A stretch of 64,000 bases of DNA from JAXMEB01 sp046348545 (GCA_046348545.1 JAXMEB010000005.1:1-64000); one strand, 5' to 3'. Numbered from the stretch's first letter, positions 1-11,300 are shown. Notes: a model not told the origin generated them from the sequence alone. Program-made: numbers and translations.

Positions 1-2084
1 GCCAAACACCATAAAAATGACTTATCATCTACTCGCGTTGTAATCTCATCTATGCTGAAAGCGCGCTCTAAAACGCAATCACTCAGATCGTAATTTTTAT
101 CTTGACTCGCAAATCTCGCACAAGCCTTCGCAATCAATTCACTGGGTGTCGGTAATGTATACGTTTCGCCTTCTTTAAATAGTTGCGATACGCTCCATAC
201 CTGACCCCCTATCATGAGCTGGTTCTCAGGGAACCAGCGCTGACACCACCCTAAAGCCTTCTCTCGACCAAAAGCTCTAACTAATGCCCCCACCACGCAC
301 TTAAATTTAGCAGCACTAGGTCGCTCTCCATTGAGCATAGGATGCATGATGTTTAATGGCTTCAAAGCACCTTTCATCATTAAAATCGATGACCACTCTC
401 CTGGCCTTAAAAGTTTTTCAGCTACAATAATCAGCTGATTAACGACCCTGTCAGAAGCGTAATATAGCGCTTGCTCAAATCCACTAAAACCATATCGGTT
501 CACTTGAATCATATGGCGAACGAGCAACTCAGGGTTGCGCTCTAAATGTCTCATCACTCGGTTGAGCATCGGCTCAGAGCTAGACCTTAGGGCTTGTTGC
601 AGCGCGCCAAATCCGTCTTTGTTGAAATTTTCTAGGTTCTTATAAAGTGTGCTTTGATATGTAGGTCGCTCTAAAAGGTCCATCGCTCGGTTGAGCATCG
701 GCTCAGAACCAGAGCTTAGAGCAGAGTGCAACACCCCAAATCCATCTGTCGTGAAATTCTTCAGGTTTTTATCAAGTGCGCTTTGATATTGCGGCCGCTC
801 CAAAAGGTCCATCACTCGATTGAATATCGGCTCAGAGCCAGAACTTAGCGCATGCTGCAACACTCCAAATCTATCCGTCGTGAAATTCTCTAGGTTTTGC
901 TGAAGCGCTCTTTGATACTGGCGCCGCTCTAAAGGGTCCATCACTCGATTGAACATCAGCTCAGAGCGAGACGTTAGGGCTTGCTGCAACACCCCAAAGC
1001 CGTCTCTCGTGAAATTCTCTAGGTTTTTATCAAGTGCGCTTTGATATTGTGGCAGCTCTAAAAGGTCCATCACTCGGTTGAACATCAACTCAGAACCAGA
1101 CTTCAATGCGGACTGCAATACGTCAAATCTATCCGTCGTGAAATTCTCTAGGTTTTGCTGAAGTGCTCTTTGATACTGGGGTCGCTCTAAAAGGTTCATC
1201 ACTCGGTTGAACATCGGCCCAGAGCGAGATGTTAGAGCTTGCTCCAGCACACTAAATCCATCTGCCGTGAAACTCTCTAGGTTTTGCTGAAGTGCACTTT
1301 GATACTGTGGCCGCTCTAAACAGTTCATCACTCGATTCAACATCAGCTCAGAGCCAGAATTCAAGGCAGACTGTAATACGCCAAACCCATCCCTCGTGAA
1401 ATTCTCCAGGTTCATTTTAAGTGCATTTTGATATTGTGGCCGCTCTAAAAGGTCCATCACTCGATTGAACATTGGCTCAGAACCAGAACTTAGAGCATCT
1501 TGCAACACCCCAAAGTCATCTTTAGTGAAATTCTCTAGATTTTGCCGAAGTGCTCTTTGATGTTGATGCCGCTCCAAAAAGCTCATCACTCGATTGAACA
1601 TCGCTTCAGAGCCAGACTTTAGGGCAGATTGCAATACCCCAAAGTCATCTGTTGTGAGATTCTCTAGGTTCAGCTGAAGTGCTCTTTGATGCTCGCGCTG
1701 GCCCAAAAGGTTGCAAATTTTATCGAATATTAATTCTGAGCTTGAGCTAATTGCACTCTGCAGAATATTGAACCCAGCTCTACTCTTTCGACTCAAAATA
1801 TCAACAGCTTCCTCAGCTGAAAGCTTAGCCAGACTCTCGATCAAGGAATCAATGATTGTGGAGACTCTTTCTATCTTTTGGGTATCATTTGGGTACTTGC
1901 TGAGAAGAAATAGTGCGTATACAAAAGGCCCCCCTGAAATTTCTTCATATTCCAACAAATCGAATGGATTTAAGTTTTGCAAGCCACTAAAGCGATTGTC
2001 ATCAAATGCTGAATTAATATGCCGTATCCAGGAAAGCTTGGGGGCAGGCGCTCGATGGGGTTTAGGTCTGCTGTTTTGAGGCAT
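1..2084 (-). CDS. Tandem 43-residue-repeat protein, C-terminus outside window
   Basis: The reading frame is open from an ATG at 2084 to the left edge (694 codons, no stop), so the gene is partial. After a unique N-terminal region of about 125 residues come nine copies of a 43-residue repeat (549-1709), with a degenerate copy on each side. Each copy runs roughly L-E-R-P-Q-Y-Q-x-A-L, then N-L-E-N-F-T, then D-x-F-G-V-L-Q-x-A-L, then G-S-E-x-M-F-N-R-V-M. This spacing suggests two or three short helices per unit, as in alpha-solenoids. I do not recognise the repeat; it lacks the ankyrin G-x-T-P-L-H signature. The last 140 residues or so before the window edge are non-repetitive. It is divergent from the ankyrin gene at 2319. 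A host-interaction role is inference from context only. Confidence 0.85.
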   Translation of the reverse strand, partial: MPQNSRPKPHRAPAPKLSWIRHINSAFDDNRFSGLQNLNPFDLLEYEEISGGPFVYALFLLSKYPNDTQKIERVSTIIDSLIESLAKLSAEEAVDILSRKSRAGFNILQSAISSSSELIFDKICNLLGQREHQRALQLNLENLTTDDFGVLQSALKSGSEAMFNRVMSFLERHQHQRALRQNLENFTKDDFGVLQDALSSGSEPMFNRVMDLLERPQYQNALKMNLENFTRDGFGVLQSALNSGSELMLNRVMNCLERPQYQSALQQNLESFTADGFSVLEQALTSRSGPMFNRVMNLLERPQYQRALQQNLENFTTDRFDVLQSALKSGSELMFNRVMDLLELPQYQSALDKNLENFTRDGFGVLQQALTSRSELMFNRVMDPLERRQYQRALQQNLENFTTDRFGVLQHALSSGSEPIFNRVMDLLERPQYQSALDKNLKNFTTDGFGVLHSALSSGSEPMLNRAMDLLERPTYQSTLYKNLENFNKDGFGALQQALRSSSEPMLNRVMRHLERNPELLVRHMIQVNRYGFSGFEQALYYASDRVVNQLIIVAEKLLRPGEWSSILMMKGALKPLNIMHPMLNGERPSAAKFKCVVGALVRAFGREKALGWCQRWFPENQLMIGGQVWSVSQLFKEGETYTLPTPSELIAKACARFASQDKNYDLSDCVLERAFSIDEITTRVDDKSFLWCL
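549..1709 (-). repeat. Nine tandem 129-bp coding repeats
   Basis: The same sequence returns every 129 bp (for example at 562, 691 and 820), matching 43 codons, so the reading frame is kept across all nine units. Copies differ at scattered positions, mainly in the Q-x-A-L and D-x-F parts. There are no spacers, and the whole array lies inside one open frame. Confidence 0.9.
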
Positions 2085-2318
2085 GGTGTCGCTCTCTATA
2101 TTACGCATCAATATAAAGGATGAATACTAACAAACTAACCTGATGCGTTCAAAATGAATTGCTCATTATTTTGAAAATGGGTTCGAATTTTCAGATTAAT
2201 CATCCAATCATCCAGGTTAAATCGAATTCAATCGGACAGCGCCACCCCTTTGCTTTCAAAGCTATAAAGAATTTGTTAGCATTCCTACTTTCATATTTTT
2301 ATGATAAAGAGATTGATG
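2085..2318. other. Divergent intergenic region
   Basis: This 234-bp AT-rich stretch separates two divergent effector-like genes and should contain both promoters. I see no convincing -35/-10 pair. The segment before the forward gene (AATCGGACAGCG ... TTTGTTAGCAT) resembles the segment before its paralogue at 17342 (AATCGGAAAGCG ... TTTGTTAGCAT), so the upstream region may have been duplicated with the gene. Confidence 0.4.
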
Positions 2319-4832
2319 ATGTTACACGATAATTTAAGTGATTTTGGAATAGCTCAAGACAAAGGCCCCCTCTTATACCAAGCCATCCAAGATGGGAATA
2401 AAGAGATAGTAAATGAATTGCTGTCAGGTCCTATTATCACTTATAGCAGCATCAGAAGGCCTGATGGAGAATCACAATTTCCTTTTACTTTCGCAGCCAC
2501 GCATCCTGAGCCAGATATTTTAATAAAGCTGCTCGAAATATACAAAAATGACATTAAAGAATATGAGAAATGTTTGGCGCTCAAGCTTGCCGCTCAAAAT
2601 GGCCACCCCGCCATAGTCACCACCCTGCTCGACCGATGCGGCAATGAAATTCATACGCACTACAAGGGCGAGGCGCTCCGATATGCCGCCGAAAATGGCC
2701 ACGAAGCCATTGTCACCACCCTGCTCGAGCGGTGGGGCAATGATATTGGTTTGTTTAGCGCCAGCGAGAGTCTCGAATATGCCGCCCAAAATGGCCACAC
2801 CGCCATCGTCACCACCCTGCTCGAGCGATGTGGCTATGATATTAGTGCGGATGATAAGGGCCGGGCGCTCCGATATGCCGCCGAAAATGGCCACCCCGCC
2901 ATCGTCACCACCCTGCTCGAGCGATGCGGCAATGAAATTCATACGTACTACAAGGGCGAGGCGCTCCGATATGCCGCCGAAAATGGCCACACCGCCATCG
3001 TCACCACCCTACTCGAGCGATGCGGGAATGAAATTAGCGCGGATAGTAAGAGTCAGACGCTTCAGAGCGCTGCGCAAAATGGCCGCATTGAAGCTCTAAG
3101 CGCATTGCTTGCAAACGAGTCTGTCCTTGCTTTAGCGACTTGGAACGACAACGCCGCATTCAGAGCTGCCCAAGCGGAGTTCAATGCCACTGAGGCAGGC
3201 ACCCCAGAAAGAGCCCGCTATCAGGCGGTGATTGACCGATTAATGGAGATTAATGAAGTAGCAGAATGGGTTCGTCTACACGAGAATCAAGAAAATAACC
3301 TAGCTAATATTGTAAACTTAGCAGAAAACTCAATGGAGAACTTGACGAAGAATGAGTCTGCGTTGGTGAATCACCTTAAGAAGCATTATGAGCCTGTTTT
3401 TGAAGACAAGTCATGGGAAGTGATTCAAGTCGAGATATTGAGCGATTTGAAATCTGAGTATCAAAAGTCTCCTGCTAGAGATGGCTATCATCGAATTTGG
3501 GTATTGAAACCAGATTCTAAAATCCCGGTTGATTTCGTTCCAGCAGATACGATTGGGATTCATCCCGTTGGCAACAGCTGCACACTCTACTCGAAAAGCC
3601 TAGATGGCACTGTGAATCAAAAACGGGTCTCCAAAGAGCAGATTGAGCAACTTTTTGACCTTTCATTCAATGAGCCTTACAAAGAAATACAGAATCATGA
3701 GCTGATTCAGACGCTTTTGAATCAATACGATATCCCAGCTCATCCTAATCAAAACCAAGCTTTACCCCTTGAATACAGGGCTGACTTGAATGAATCTGCC
3801 TTGGTGGCTTACTACAGACACCCTATCCATAATGCTTATCGATATCTAAGCGACAGAAACCCTTGGATGTCACCTGATGCGGCCTTTGTTCATAGGCATG
3901 AAAATGGTGATGGGCAAGCTGTTATCAGTGATGCTGACAAAGTGCTCATGAGCTATTTCTGGTTAGCGCTCACCGATGAGTCCGTCACCCTTGAGGAAGG
4001 ATTCACCCTAGAGGGCAATAAATGTGTCTTTGCTGCAACGATTGCTGAGCTCAACCGAGGTCATAACTGTGATGAACGGGCTTTGTATGCCGATGAGCAG
4101 GCAGCCTATGAGCATCACACTCCAGGGATTCAGACCACCCGTGCTGACAATCTCGGCGCTGATAAGCCCTCTTGCTCTTATGGGGTTACCAAGAGATTAC
4201 TGCAGAGCCAATACGGTCACCCACATCTCACCGCACCCGCAGCAAGACCCCTTAGCCTCGAAATCATTCGTGAGCGTATGGAGTCTTTACTTATCCAGTC
4301 CAAGGCAGAAGAAGCGGCGCCTGATAATCTGATGGATAGACTCAACAAGTTGGATAAAAAAGAACTAACCTTTGTTCAGCAGCAATTGAGCGATATCTGC
4401 TTCATGAATGATTATGATGAATCTGACAAAATCATTCTCAACGAGGTAGAGACCGCTCGGGTCGATTCAGCGATTAAGACCCCCAGAGCGCAGCTAGACG
4501 CGTTCATCGAGGGCACTAAGCTATGGTTCAGTAAAGAGCGTATCGAAGAACGGCATGATAATCCCAAGCTATCAACAGGGCCTGGCGCTAGCGATTTCTT
4601 TAAGGACCACACTTCTTACGTGGCATTTATTGAAGCGTGCGCTCAACGCCCCCTTGTCGCTTTCAGTGAAACCCTGTGGAAAGCAGTGAGCGCTCAGCTG
4701 GAAACCATGAGCCCTCCTGCCCCCATCGTTAATCAATATGCGCGCGTTAACAAAAAACGAAAAAATGAAGAACGCGACCCTTGCAACAACGATGAACCTG
4801 ACCACAAAAAGCGAAAACCTTCCTCACCTTAA
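2319..4832 (+). CDS. Ankyrin-repeat effector candidate with C-terminal nuclear localisation signal
   Basis: The protein is about 837 residues. Residues 60-270 hold about seven ankyrin-type repeats of 32 residues; the central ones carry A-A-E-N-G-H-x-A-I-V-T-T-L-L-E-R-C-G. A region of about 450 residues of unknown function follows (including D-G-Y-H-R-I-W and D-K-P-S-C-S-Y-G-V-T-K-R). It is shared along its length with the paralogue at 17342. The last 26 residues contain two K-K-R-K clusters separated by an acidic linker, a classic bipartite nuclear localisation signal that the paralogue lacks. I chose the ATG at 2319 because AAAGAGA lies 7 nt upstream and it aligns with the paralogue's start; an upstream ATG at 2301 has no ribosome binding site. 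Delivery into host cells is inferred. Confidence 0.85.
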   Translation: MLHDNLSDFGIAQDKGPLLYQAIQDGNKEIVNELLSGPIITYSSIRRPDGESQFPFTFAATHPEPDILIKLLEIYKNDIKEYEKCLALKLAAQNGHPAIVTTLLDRCGNEIHTHYKGEALRYAAENGHEAIVTTLLERWGNDIGLFSASESLEYAAQNGHTAIVTTLLERCGYDISADDKGRALRYAAENGHPAIVTTLLERCGNEIHTYYKGEALRYAAENGHTAIVTTLLERCGNEISADSKSQTLQSAAQNGRIEALSALLANESVLALATWNDNAAFRAAQAEFNATEAGTPERARYQAVIDRLMEINEVAEWVRLHENQENNLANIVNLAENSMENLTKNESALVNHLKKHYEPVFEDKSWEVIQVEILSDLKSEYQKSPARDGYHRIWVLKPDSKIPVDFVPADTIGIHPVGNSCTLYSKSLDGTVNQKRVSKEQIEQLFDLSFNEPYKEIQNHELIQTLLNQYDIPAHPNQNQALPLEYRADLNESALVAYYRHPIHNAYRYLSDRNPWMSPDAAFVHRHENGDGQAVISDADKVLMSYFWLALTDESVTLEEGFTLEGNKCVFAATIAELNRGHNCDERALYADEQAAYEHHTPGIQTTRADNLGADKPSCSYGVTKRLLQSQYGHPHLTAPAARPLSLEIIRERMESLLIQSKAEEAAPDNLMDRLNKLDKKELTFVQQQLSDICFMNDYDESDKIILNEVETARVDSAIKTPRAQLDAFIEGTKLWFSKERIEERHDNPKLSTGPGASDFFKDHTSYVAFIEACAQRPLVAFSETLWKAVSAQLETMSPPAPIVNQYARVNKKRKNEERDPCNNDEPDHKKRKPSSP
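2580..3060 (+). repeat. 96-bp near-identical ankyrin-coding repeats
   Basis: The sequence GAAAATGGCC and its surroundings recur at 2691, 2883 and 2979 (multiples of 96 bp), with a close variant between them. The copies are much more similar to each other, and visibly richer in G and C, than the flanking ankyrin codons. This suggests recent tandem expansion or gene conversion. Confidence 0.85.
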
Positions 4833-4913
4833 ATCAACAACAAGCAGGGATGCTTCTTCACACCCCAGAGACTTAGTGACCCTTAACTCTCTGATTAAAA
4901 ATATATACCCTTC

Positions 4914-5031
4914 ACAGCTGAATTTTCGGGGTTGTTGCCTTCGCGATTCTCATCGCAGTCATGTACTTTGTGTACACTCCTGCGTCTCGATCGCTCGGCG
5001 CCTACCCGAACAATCATCTGTTGTGGGTATA
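4914..5031 (+). repeat. Palindromic 128-bp-family element, 118-bp copy
   Basis: The element starts TATACCCTTCACAG and ends CTGTTGTGGGTATA, so its ends are inverted repeats. It differs from the 128-bp copies by internal deletions. It lies 81 bp downstream of the ankyrin gene, in a 256-bp stretch (4833-5088) where I see no other gene. Its orientation is opposite to the copies at 16869, 22408, 23312 and 41775. Confidence 0.85.
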
Positions 5032-5088
5032 GTGTACACCTCTTTTTTGAGAATCGAGATTATACAATTTTTTTATTTCAACGAATCA

Positions 5089-5205
5089 CTAGCAAAACAG
5101 ACCTTCCAACCAAATAGTTTTATCCTCTACAGAGATCTTATTTAAAGCAACATCTTCCTCAGATATTTCTGTTTTAAACTTATCGAAATTGTAGATGATT
5201 GCCAT
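5089..5205 (-). CDS. Small hypothetical protein, 38 residues
   Basis: A 38-codon frame begins at an ATG at 5205 preceded by AAGGAGATGGGGCA, a strong ribosome binding site at good spacing; this is the main support. The peptide is acidic in the middle and ends G-L-F-C. I do not recognise it. It lies downstream of the giant gene on the same strand (158 bp gap). It could be a real small protein or the 5' remnant of a longer gene cut off near the palindromic element at 4914-5031. Confidence 0.35.
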   Translation of the reverse strand: MAIIYNFDKFKTEISEEDVALNKISVEDKTIWLEGLFC

Positions 5206-5307
5206 TGCCCCATCTCCTTGGGAGTTCAATTGATATGACGAAATTTGCAAAAACGTACAGTAAAGGATCAAAGCTTAGCAAATCACAAATCCCGGAGCGA
5301 TGAGCCC

Positions 5308-5330
5308 CTCCTGCCCAGCGTTGGCAGGAG
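5308..5330. terminator. Hairpin downstream of the giant gene
   Basis: CTCCTGCC and GGCAGGAG form a perfect 8-bp stem around a 7-nt loop, 33 bp beyond the stop codon of the giant reverse-strand gene. No clear T-run follows on either strand, so intrinsic termination is only a guess. Confidence 0.35.
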
Positions 5331-5362
5331 CTATAAGGTTATGAACTTCGTATACATTTTCA

Positions 5363-8300
5363 TTATCTGGGTTTTGGACTTTGTCGTATTGAAGAGTTGA
5401 GGCTGTTATCTTCATATCTATTATTTTTAATAACTTTATCTTGGTAAGAGTTAAAGCCAGGGGTCGTCGATGCACGCTCCTCATGGATACAAATGGTTTC
5501 TGTCTTAGATTCAAAATATTTCTGATACGTAGAATAAAGCACATCATCACACTTTTGTTGAATGATATCTTTTAAATAAATTCTAGTACCAGAATCATCC
5601 TCTATATACAAGTCTATGAGCGATGGAAGCACATCTACACATGCATCCATCATTGCAATGTATGATTCAAGTGCTGGTTTAATCATCCATTTATCGCTCG
5701 TAAAGTACGTAACACGCATAACCTTTATCATGCTTGATTTCAGAATGTCGTGTAAATATGATTTTTTTCCTAAATGATCTGATATATAAAGCTCTGATAT
5801 AGGCGATATTAAGCCTCGAGATTCATTCATTTTTGAGGCATAGGAACGTATTCTGGTATCTAAATTGGTAAACCTGCTATCATTCAGAACGTCGCCAAAA
5901 CTATCGATCAATTCATACTTAATCTTAATCTCAAGCAGTCTATAGTATAAATCAGGCTTAGGTTGATTGTGATAACGTTTTTCTAATACTTCAATCGAAC
6001 CTGAGTGATTAAATGGATAGCTTGAACATCGAAGATCAATTGTGATCAATTCATATTTTTCACGGTCCGACTCGATTCTATTTAAGCATTTCCAAATATA
6101 ATCATGATAGATTTCAGCTCTGGGGCTATTGAGTAAAGTTAAAAACAACCCAGTTGATTTTCTTATTGCACTGACAAAGCTAGTATCTGGCAGATGAGAT
6201 GCTACACACTCAATTGGATTTATCTTTCCGTCTAGCCCATTTCCAGGCTGTGATCCAACTCTGAAAGCATACCTCCAAAGAGTGGTATGATTATCCTCTG
6301 TTAGCGTTGGTTTAATAAGACTAAAAATCTTTTTGAATATCTCGAAATAATGTTGAGGAGCCTTCATCGCAGATTCAAAAAGTTCATAAAAAGCAGTATT
6401 GTCGCCTACGGAAAATAGTCTCTTGACATAATTCTCACCAAAGTGAGAAAGCAAATAGCTCAATTTTGCATCACTACTGATCAAATAATTATAATTTCTA
6501 TCTGTTCTCTCATAACCTTCCTCATCTACCACTGAAACCGGTCTAGGATCTAACACTTTAATGGAAGGATTTAGAGTGACAACTGAAATATCATCTAGAA
6601 AATTTTTAATGTATGTAATATCTTTTGAAAAAATATCAGCAAGGGTAGAAGCTGAAAGTTTCTGAATCAGCGCAATTCTATGTTCAAGAGAAATAATAGA
6701 AAGTATACTAAAAACATCTTCATCAACGGCGTATTTGAATAGATCTGTTGTAAATTCAGGATTTTCAAAGCGCTCCCCTAAAACTTTCTCAAACACCTGC
6801 CTTGCATTCTGATTACTGTAAAATGCTGGGTTTCGGTATAACTTCAGAAACGAAGCATAGTCATGTTTGATATCAAACTCCTTCAGATAACCTTCTATCA
6901 AAGTTTTTAAAATTGAATCATCAATTAACCCAACATAATTTTTCAATTGCGTTACATTGCCATGATCAATGTATAACCTAAAATAATAGGGTCTTATAAA
7001 TATATCCAACTCCTTATTTGATATCTGTGACACACCACTTCCACCTATTTTTGAGTGAAATTTTTGAAAAGATTCAAGTGAAGCCATATTCAGGGCATTT
7101 AACAAAGGGTATCTTCGTCTCAACTCAGCAATTAACTTTCTGTCAAACTCTATTTCAAAAATACTCAGGTGTGCTTCATGCAGACTATTAATTTTTTTAT
7201 GCAACAGTTGCATTTTGCTTTTGTCTGTCAGTCGGTATGGTAAGATATGCCTTTCAAAATATGTCATCTTATGTTGATAATTTTCCATCAACCAACTACC
7301 GCTGAGATCTTCCTCTAATAAGTATGATAGATTGCCATTGTAAAATCGTAATTGTTGCATAATAGATTTATAATTAGGGTGCAAACTGTCTTTATCTGGT
7401 GGAGTGCCGCCAAATTCTGTTTGATGTGTATTGATTAACCATACATAATTTGGCGGATTAACTTCAGATTTGTTAAGCAATCTTAGGATACTTTTTGCTT
7501 CATCATAAGTTATAATCATTGACTTAATACCTTTCGGTGTTTGAATCATTAATATCGCATGAATTTGCTTTTGAAACTCTGGAGAAAAATTAGATGAAAC
7601 ATCACTGTGAGATGTGTTATGAAAGTTATAACTTTTAAAAATATTAGAATCAAAGCCAGATGTTGGTAGATGTTGCTTTTTTTCAGAATCGTAAGCTTTT
7701 GGGTTCATCATAAACTCTGGCATAGAAAACGCGACTTTAACTTTTCTTTGACGATCATCATAAGGGTTATCAAACATAGAATCTGATGAAAACGCGATCA
7801 AATTCTCTATATCGATCGAATCAATCCATTTTAATCGTTTCGCTTCAGTGTTATAACCCAAATCAAATCTCGATGTTAATTCCTGCTCTTGTTCCTGGTT
7901 CTGGTTCTGGTCTTTATATGCTTGTGCTTCTTGCTGTGATTCCTGCTTGGATTCTGCAGTTTGATTAAGACCAACCTGAACGCCCAGCATTTGTGTATTA
8001 GAACAGTTACGCACTTCACACGAAATAACACGGTCTAATGCTACACTCATTGCGATTCTTTCGGATTCGGTCAATTGTATCCCCGCCTGCTTAAGCATCG
8101 CTAACCACATTTCAAAATTATCCCGCTTACTTTGCTGCAATATCCTTTTTGTATCAGTAGCAATCTCAATGGCCCCATAAGATTCAATGACTTGATCTGA
8201 AATCGACCTAATGAAGAGTGGTTCGAATATTTTATGTAATCGCTTCTTCTCTTCGATATTTGTACTATCTATTTTCAAAATTCTTTTCTTAAGATCGAAG

Positions 8301-11300
8301 GTAATCAAATTTTCAATTTTTTGTAATGCACCTGCAAATTGATCACTCAACAAACGATTAATTTCATTTGTTTCGCAGGATTCAATCACGTGCTCAATTT
8401 CTAAAACTTCCTGCTTTTTCATAGCGTTTCCGGTCTCAGATGATATGACAACATCAACACTTTGAGAGCCTGCGAATCCTCTCATCCTCATCACACCCTG
8501 ACAAAAGTCTTTTTTCAAAGTTAGTCTATCCACAGTTACAATCGCTTTAGCATGCGGATCCTGACGTATATCTGCACCAATCGTATGGCGTTGATCATAG
8601 TATGTAAAATATGAATTGGGTTGACACCTCAATAGATTTTCGATTTCCAAAGATGATTTCCCAGTCAAGCAGATAGGTTTTGATTTTGGATTCTCGACTG
8701 AAAGTGCATAAATTTCATCAAGGCCTGAGTTTGTGTTTTTATCGAAAAATAGCACATACCTTAGGCTTTGTTTATATTCTATATTATACTCCTGTAGAGC
8801 ACAGGCAATTTGAGACGCAACATCAAAATTTGAAACACCTCGAAAAGTGGCACCCACATCGATGATGGCCCTAACACGCTCTGGAGTATCCGTTTGGTAA
8901 AAAATATCTCGTAAATATTGGGAGGGAGAATTATACTTAAGACCATATACTTTAGTTTTTAAAGCGCCTATTTTATTTCTCAAGCGCGCGATTGTTAAGC
9001 CATCTGTCCCCAAATTTAGTGTCTGATCAAATTTTAATGATTGGTGAAAGGTACGCCAATTCCACGGTGTGCCTGTAATCCCTTGCGCCGTACGATAAAG
9101 GCAAACATGATTCACTGGATTATGTGTTAAAACCTTAGCCTCTATTTGCATCTTCGGAAGAATTTCTTCTCGCAATATATAGAACAAGAAGGGTCTATTC
9201 ATACGAAGGAAATTAAATGTTTCTTTAAACTCACGTTCATCATGAAGATGGATCTCGCCTAATGAACCTTTAAAGCTTGATTTATTGAAAATAAAATTAA
9301 TCGCTTTGCCAATTTCAGTATTATCAATGGTTTTTAAGTTTGGATTTTCTAGCAGCTCACTCTGTCCCATGTTATACCAGCTTGCGAGTAAACTTCTCAA
9401 TAGCTCCTCCGAGCAACCATAATACAATACACTTTGAATTGTTAAATTTATTGTCTTTAGATGATTTGTATCTTTGGACGTCTCTTTGGGATCGGCATTA
9501 CCACCATAAGGTATGCTAATACATTTCTCTATTAAGCTCTTATTTGGATTCAAAGATGGACCATAGTTTTCATACAGTTTCAACATCAGAGTGTGGGGCA
9601 ATAAATGATTCAGCTCGCCCTTTAATAGATTGAAAGTGAATCGAGCATCATCCGACATGTATTTATTAAAAAAGGTGGGGAAACTTTCGCTCTCATTCAA
9701 AAGATATTTAACAACTGACTCTCTACCTGACTCAATTAGATCTTCAGGCATGTATTCGTATAGCGGGCTTGCTGGATTATAAACCAACCCCTTTGTTATT
9801 TGTGCAAGTTTCTCTTGTATTACAGTCATACTCAGAGACTCTCTATCCATGAATGTATCAAGTATTTTAGGGTCTAGTTGATTCACAAATTCAAATAGTT
9901 CAATGATAAAACGGATATGATTATCAGGAACACTTTGCTGATCTCCTACGGTATAATTAATCTGTCGTCTATTATCTAGAGCAGAATCTACCTCATCGAT
10001 CAATGCATCAGCTCGAGATGTTCTGAAAGCAATAATTCTATCTATCCATTTAATTTGTTTCCTCCACTCTTCATTCGCATTTTTAGGCTCACTACTTAAA
10101 AGTTCATGATATTTTAGCTCAAGAGAAGCCATGCTCTCTCGTGTTGTTACAACATAACCGCGGTTTACACTTACATATTTAAGATCCCTATAAATTTTCT
10201 TTAAGCTTGCAGAATCACATGGGCTTTGCCTATTAAAATTGAAGCCATAAGCTCGTTGGCCGAATAATCTTAGAGAGATACTGCTTAAATCGGCAAAGTT
10301 TGTTCTATACAAAGCCTCTGGAACCTCAATTATCGATAAATTTTCACCGGTTGCTCTTTTTAGAGCAAGAATAGGTAAAATGACCTTTGATTTACCACCG
10401 CCCATGATTAATTGTATAATTTTGTTTTCAAACTCACGCGTGTCAGTTGCTTTGTTTATAAGTGCTTCAATAATATCTTTTTGATTACTACGTATTAATA
10501 TGTTTTGATCGGCTTGAAATATCATAAGAGCAGGATTAGATGCTGCTGAAATCAGATTTTTCTCAGCCAGCAACCGCCCAAGATCAGCTATCACTTGATG
10601 ACATTCTGAGGGTGAATTGGAGTTAACGTCCAAATTGATCAAAGGATTCGATAATATATCTGTAACTCTCAAACATTGTTGATTAAGCACAACGAGATCA
10701 AAATATTCTGCAATCTTTTGATGCAATGCAATGGACTTTTCTTTGGTCAGACCAGTGAGCTGCATAGTCTCGTTAAGATTAGAATTTAAGTACAGTCTCT
10801 GCAAATCAGAGAAAACCAGATGCTTCCTCTTCTTCCCAAGAAGCTCAAGGCGCAATACCACTTGCTGATCCGCCAACTCCTCTCGAGTGGTGTTTATATT
10901 TGCTTCAGCAAGAATCTCATCCAATTTTTTAGAACATTCAGCTTCGAAAGCTGAAATGCTATTTTTTAGTTGTTTCAAAACTTCATTTCGAACTGCAACA
11001 CTACTTAAATGTTTCGATGCAATTTTATTTTTGTTGTTTTCGAACTTGTCAATCTGTTCTCCGGACATTCCATCAATTTTCGACTGTGCTTTAAATCTGT
11101 GCTCAAAACTATCGATAGACTCACTTCTTAAATAGCTGACTTTAAGCTCTTCCATTATCTTAGCATGAGCGGCATCTTCAACCTCAATATCAACATAGAA
11201 ACTTGAAATACTCGGCATTGAGTTTTCCAAAATAATTCTGACTTCTGATTTGTTAGCAAGATCGGGAGATATTAGAATATCTTCATCTATTACAGTATTC

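Noticed and set aside
549..1709. CRISPR-like array of regularly spaced repeats
   Set aside because: The period of 129 bp is a multiple of three, the units are contiguous without unique spacers, and the frame is open throughout, so these are coding repeats.
2520..3099. Antisense and alternative-frame reading frames over the ankyrin repeats (2520-2990 reverse, 2644-3099 forward)
   Set aside because: They are shadows of the repetitive GC-rich coding sequence, have no ribosome binding site, and the real frame shows a clear ankyrin pattern.
5275..5412. Short frame overlapping the end of the giant gene (starts M-K-I-T-A-S)
   Set aside because: No ribosome binding site, it overlaps the giant gene, and part of it lies in the hairpin region.
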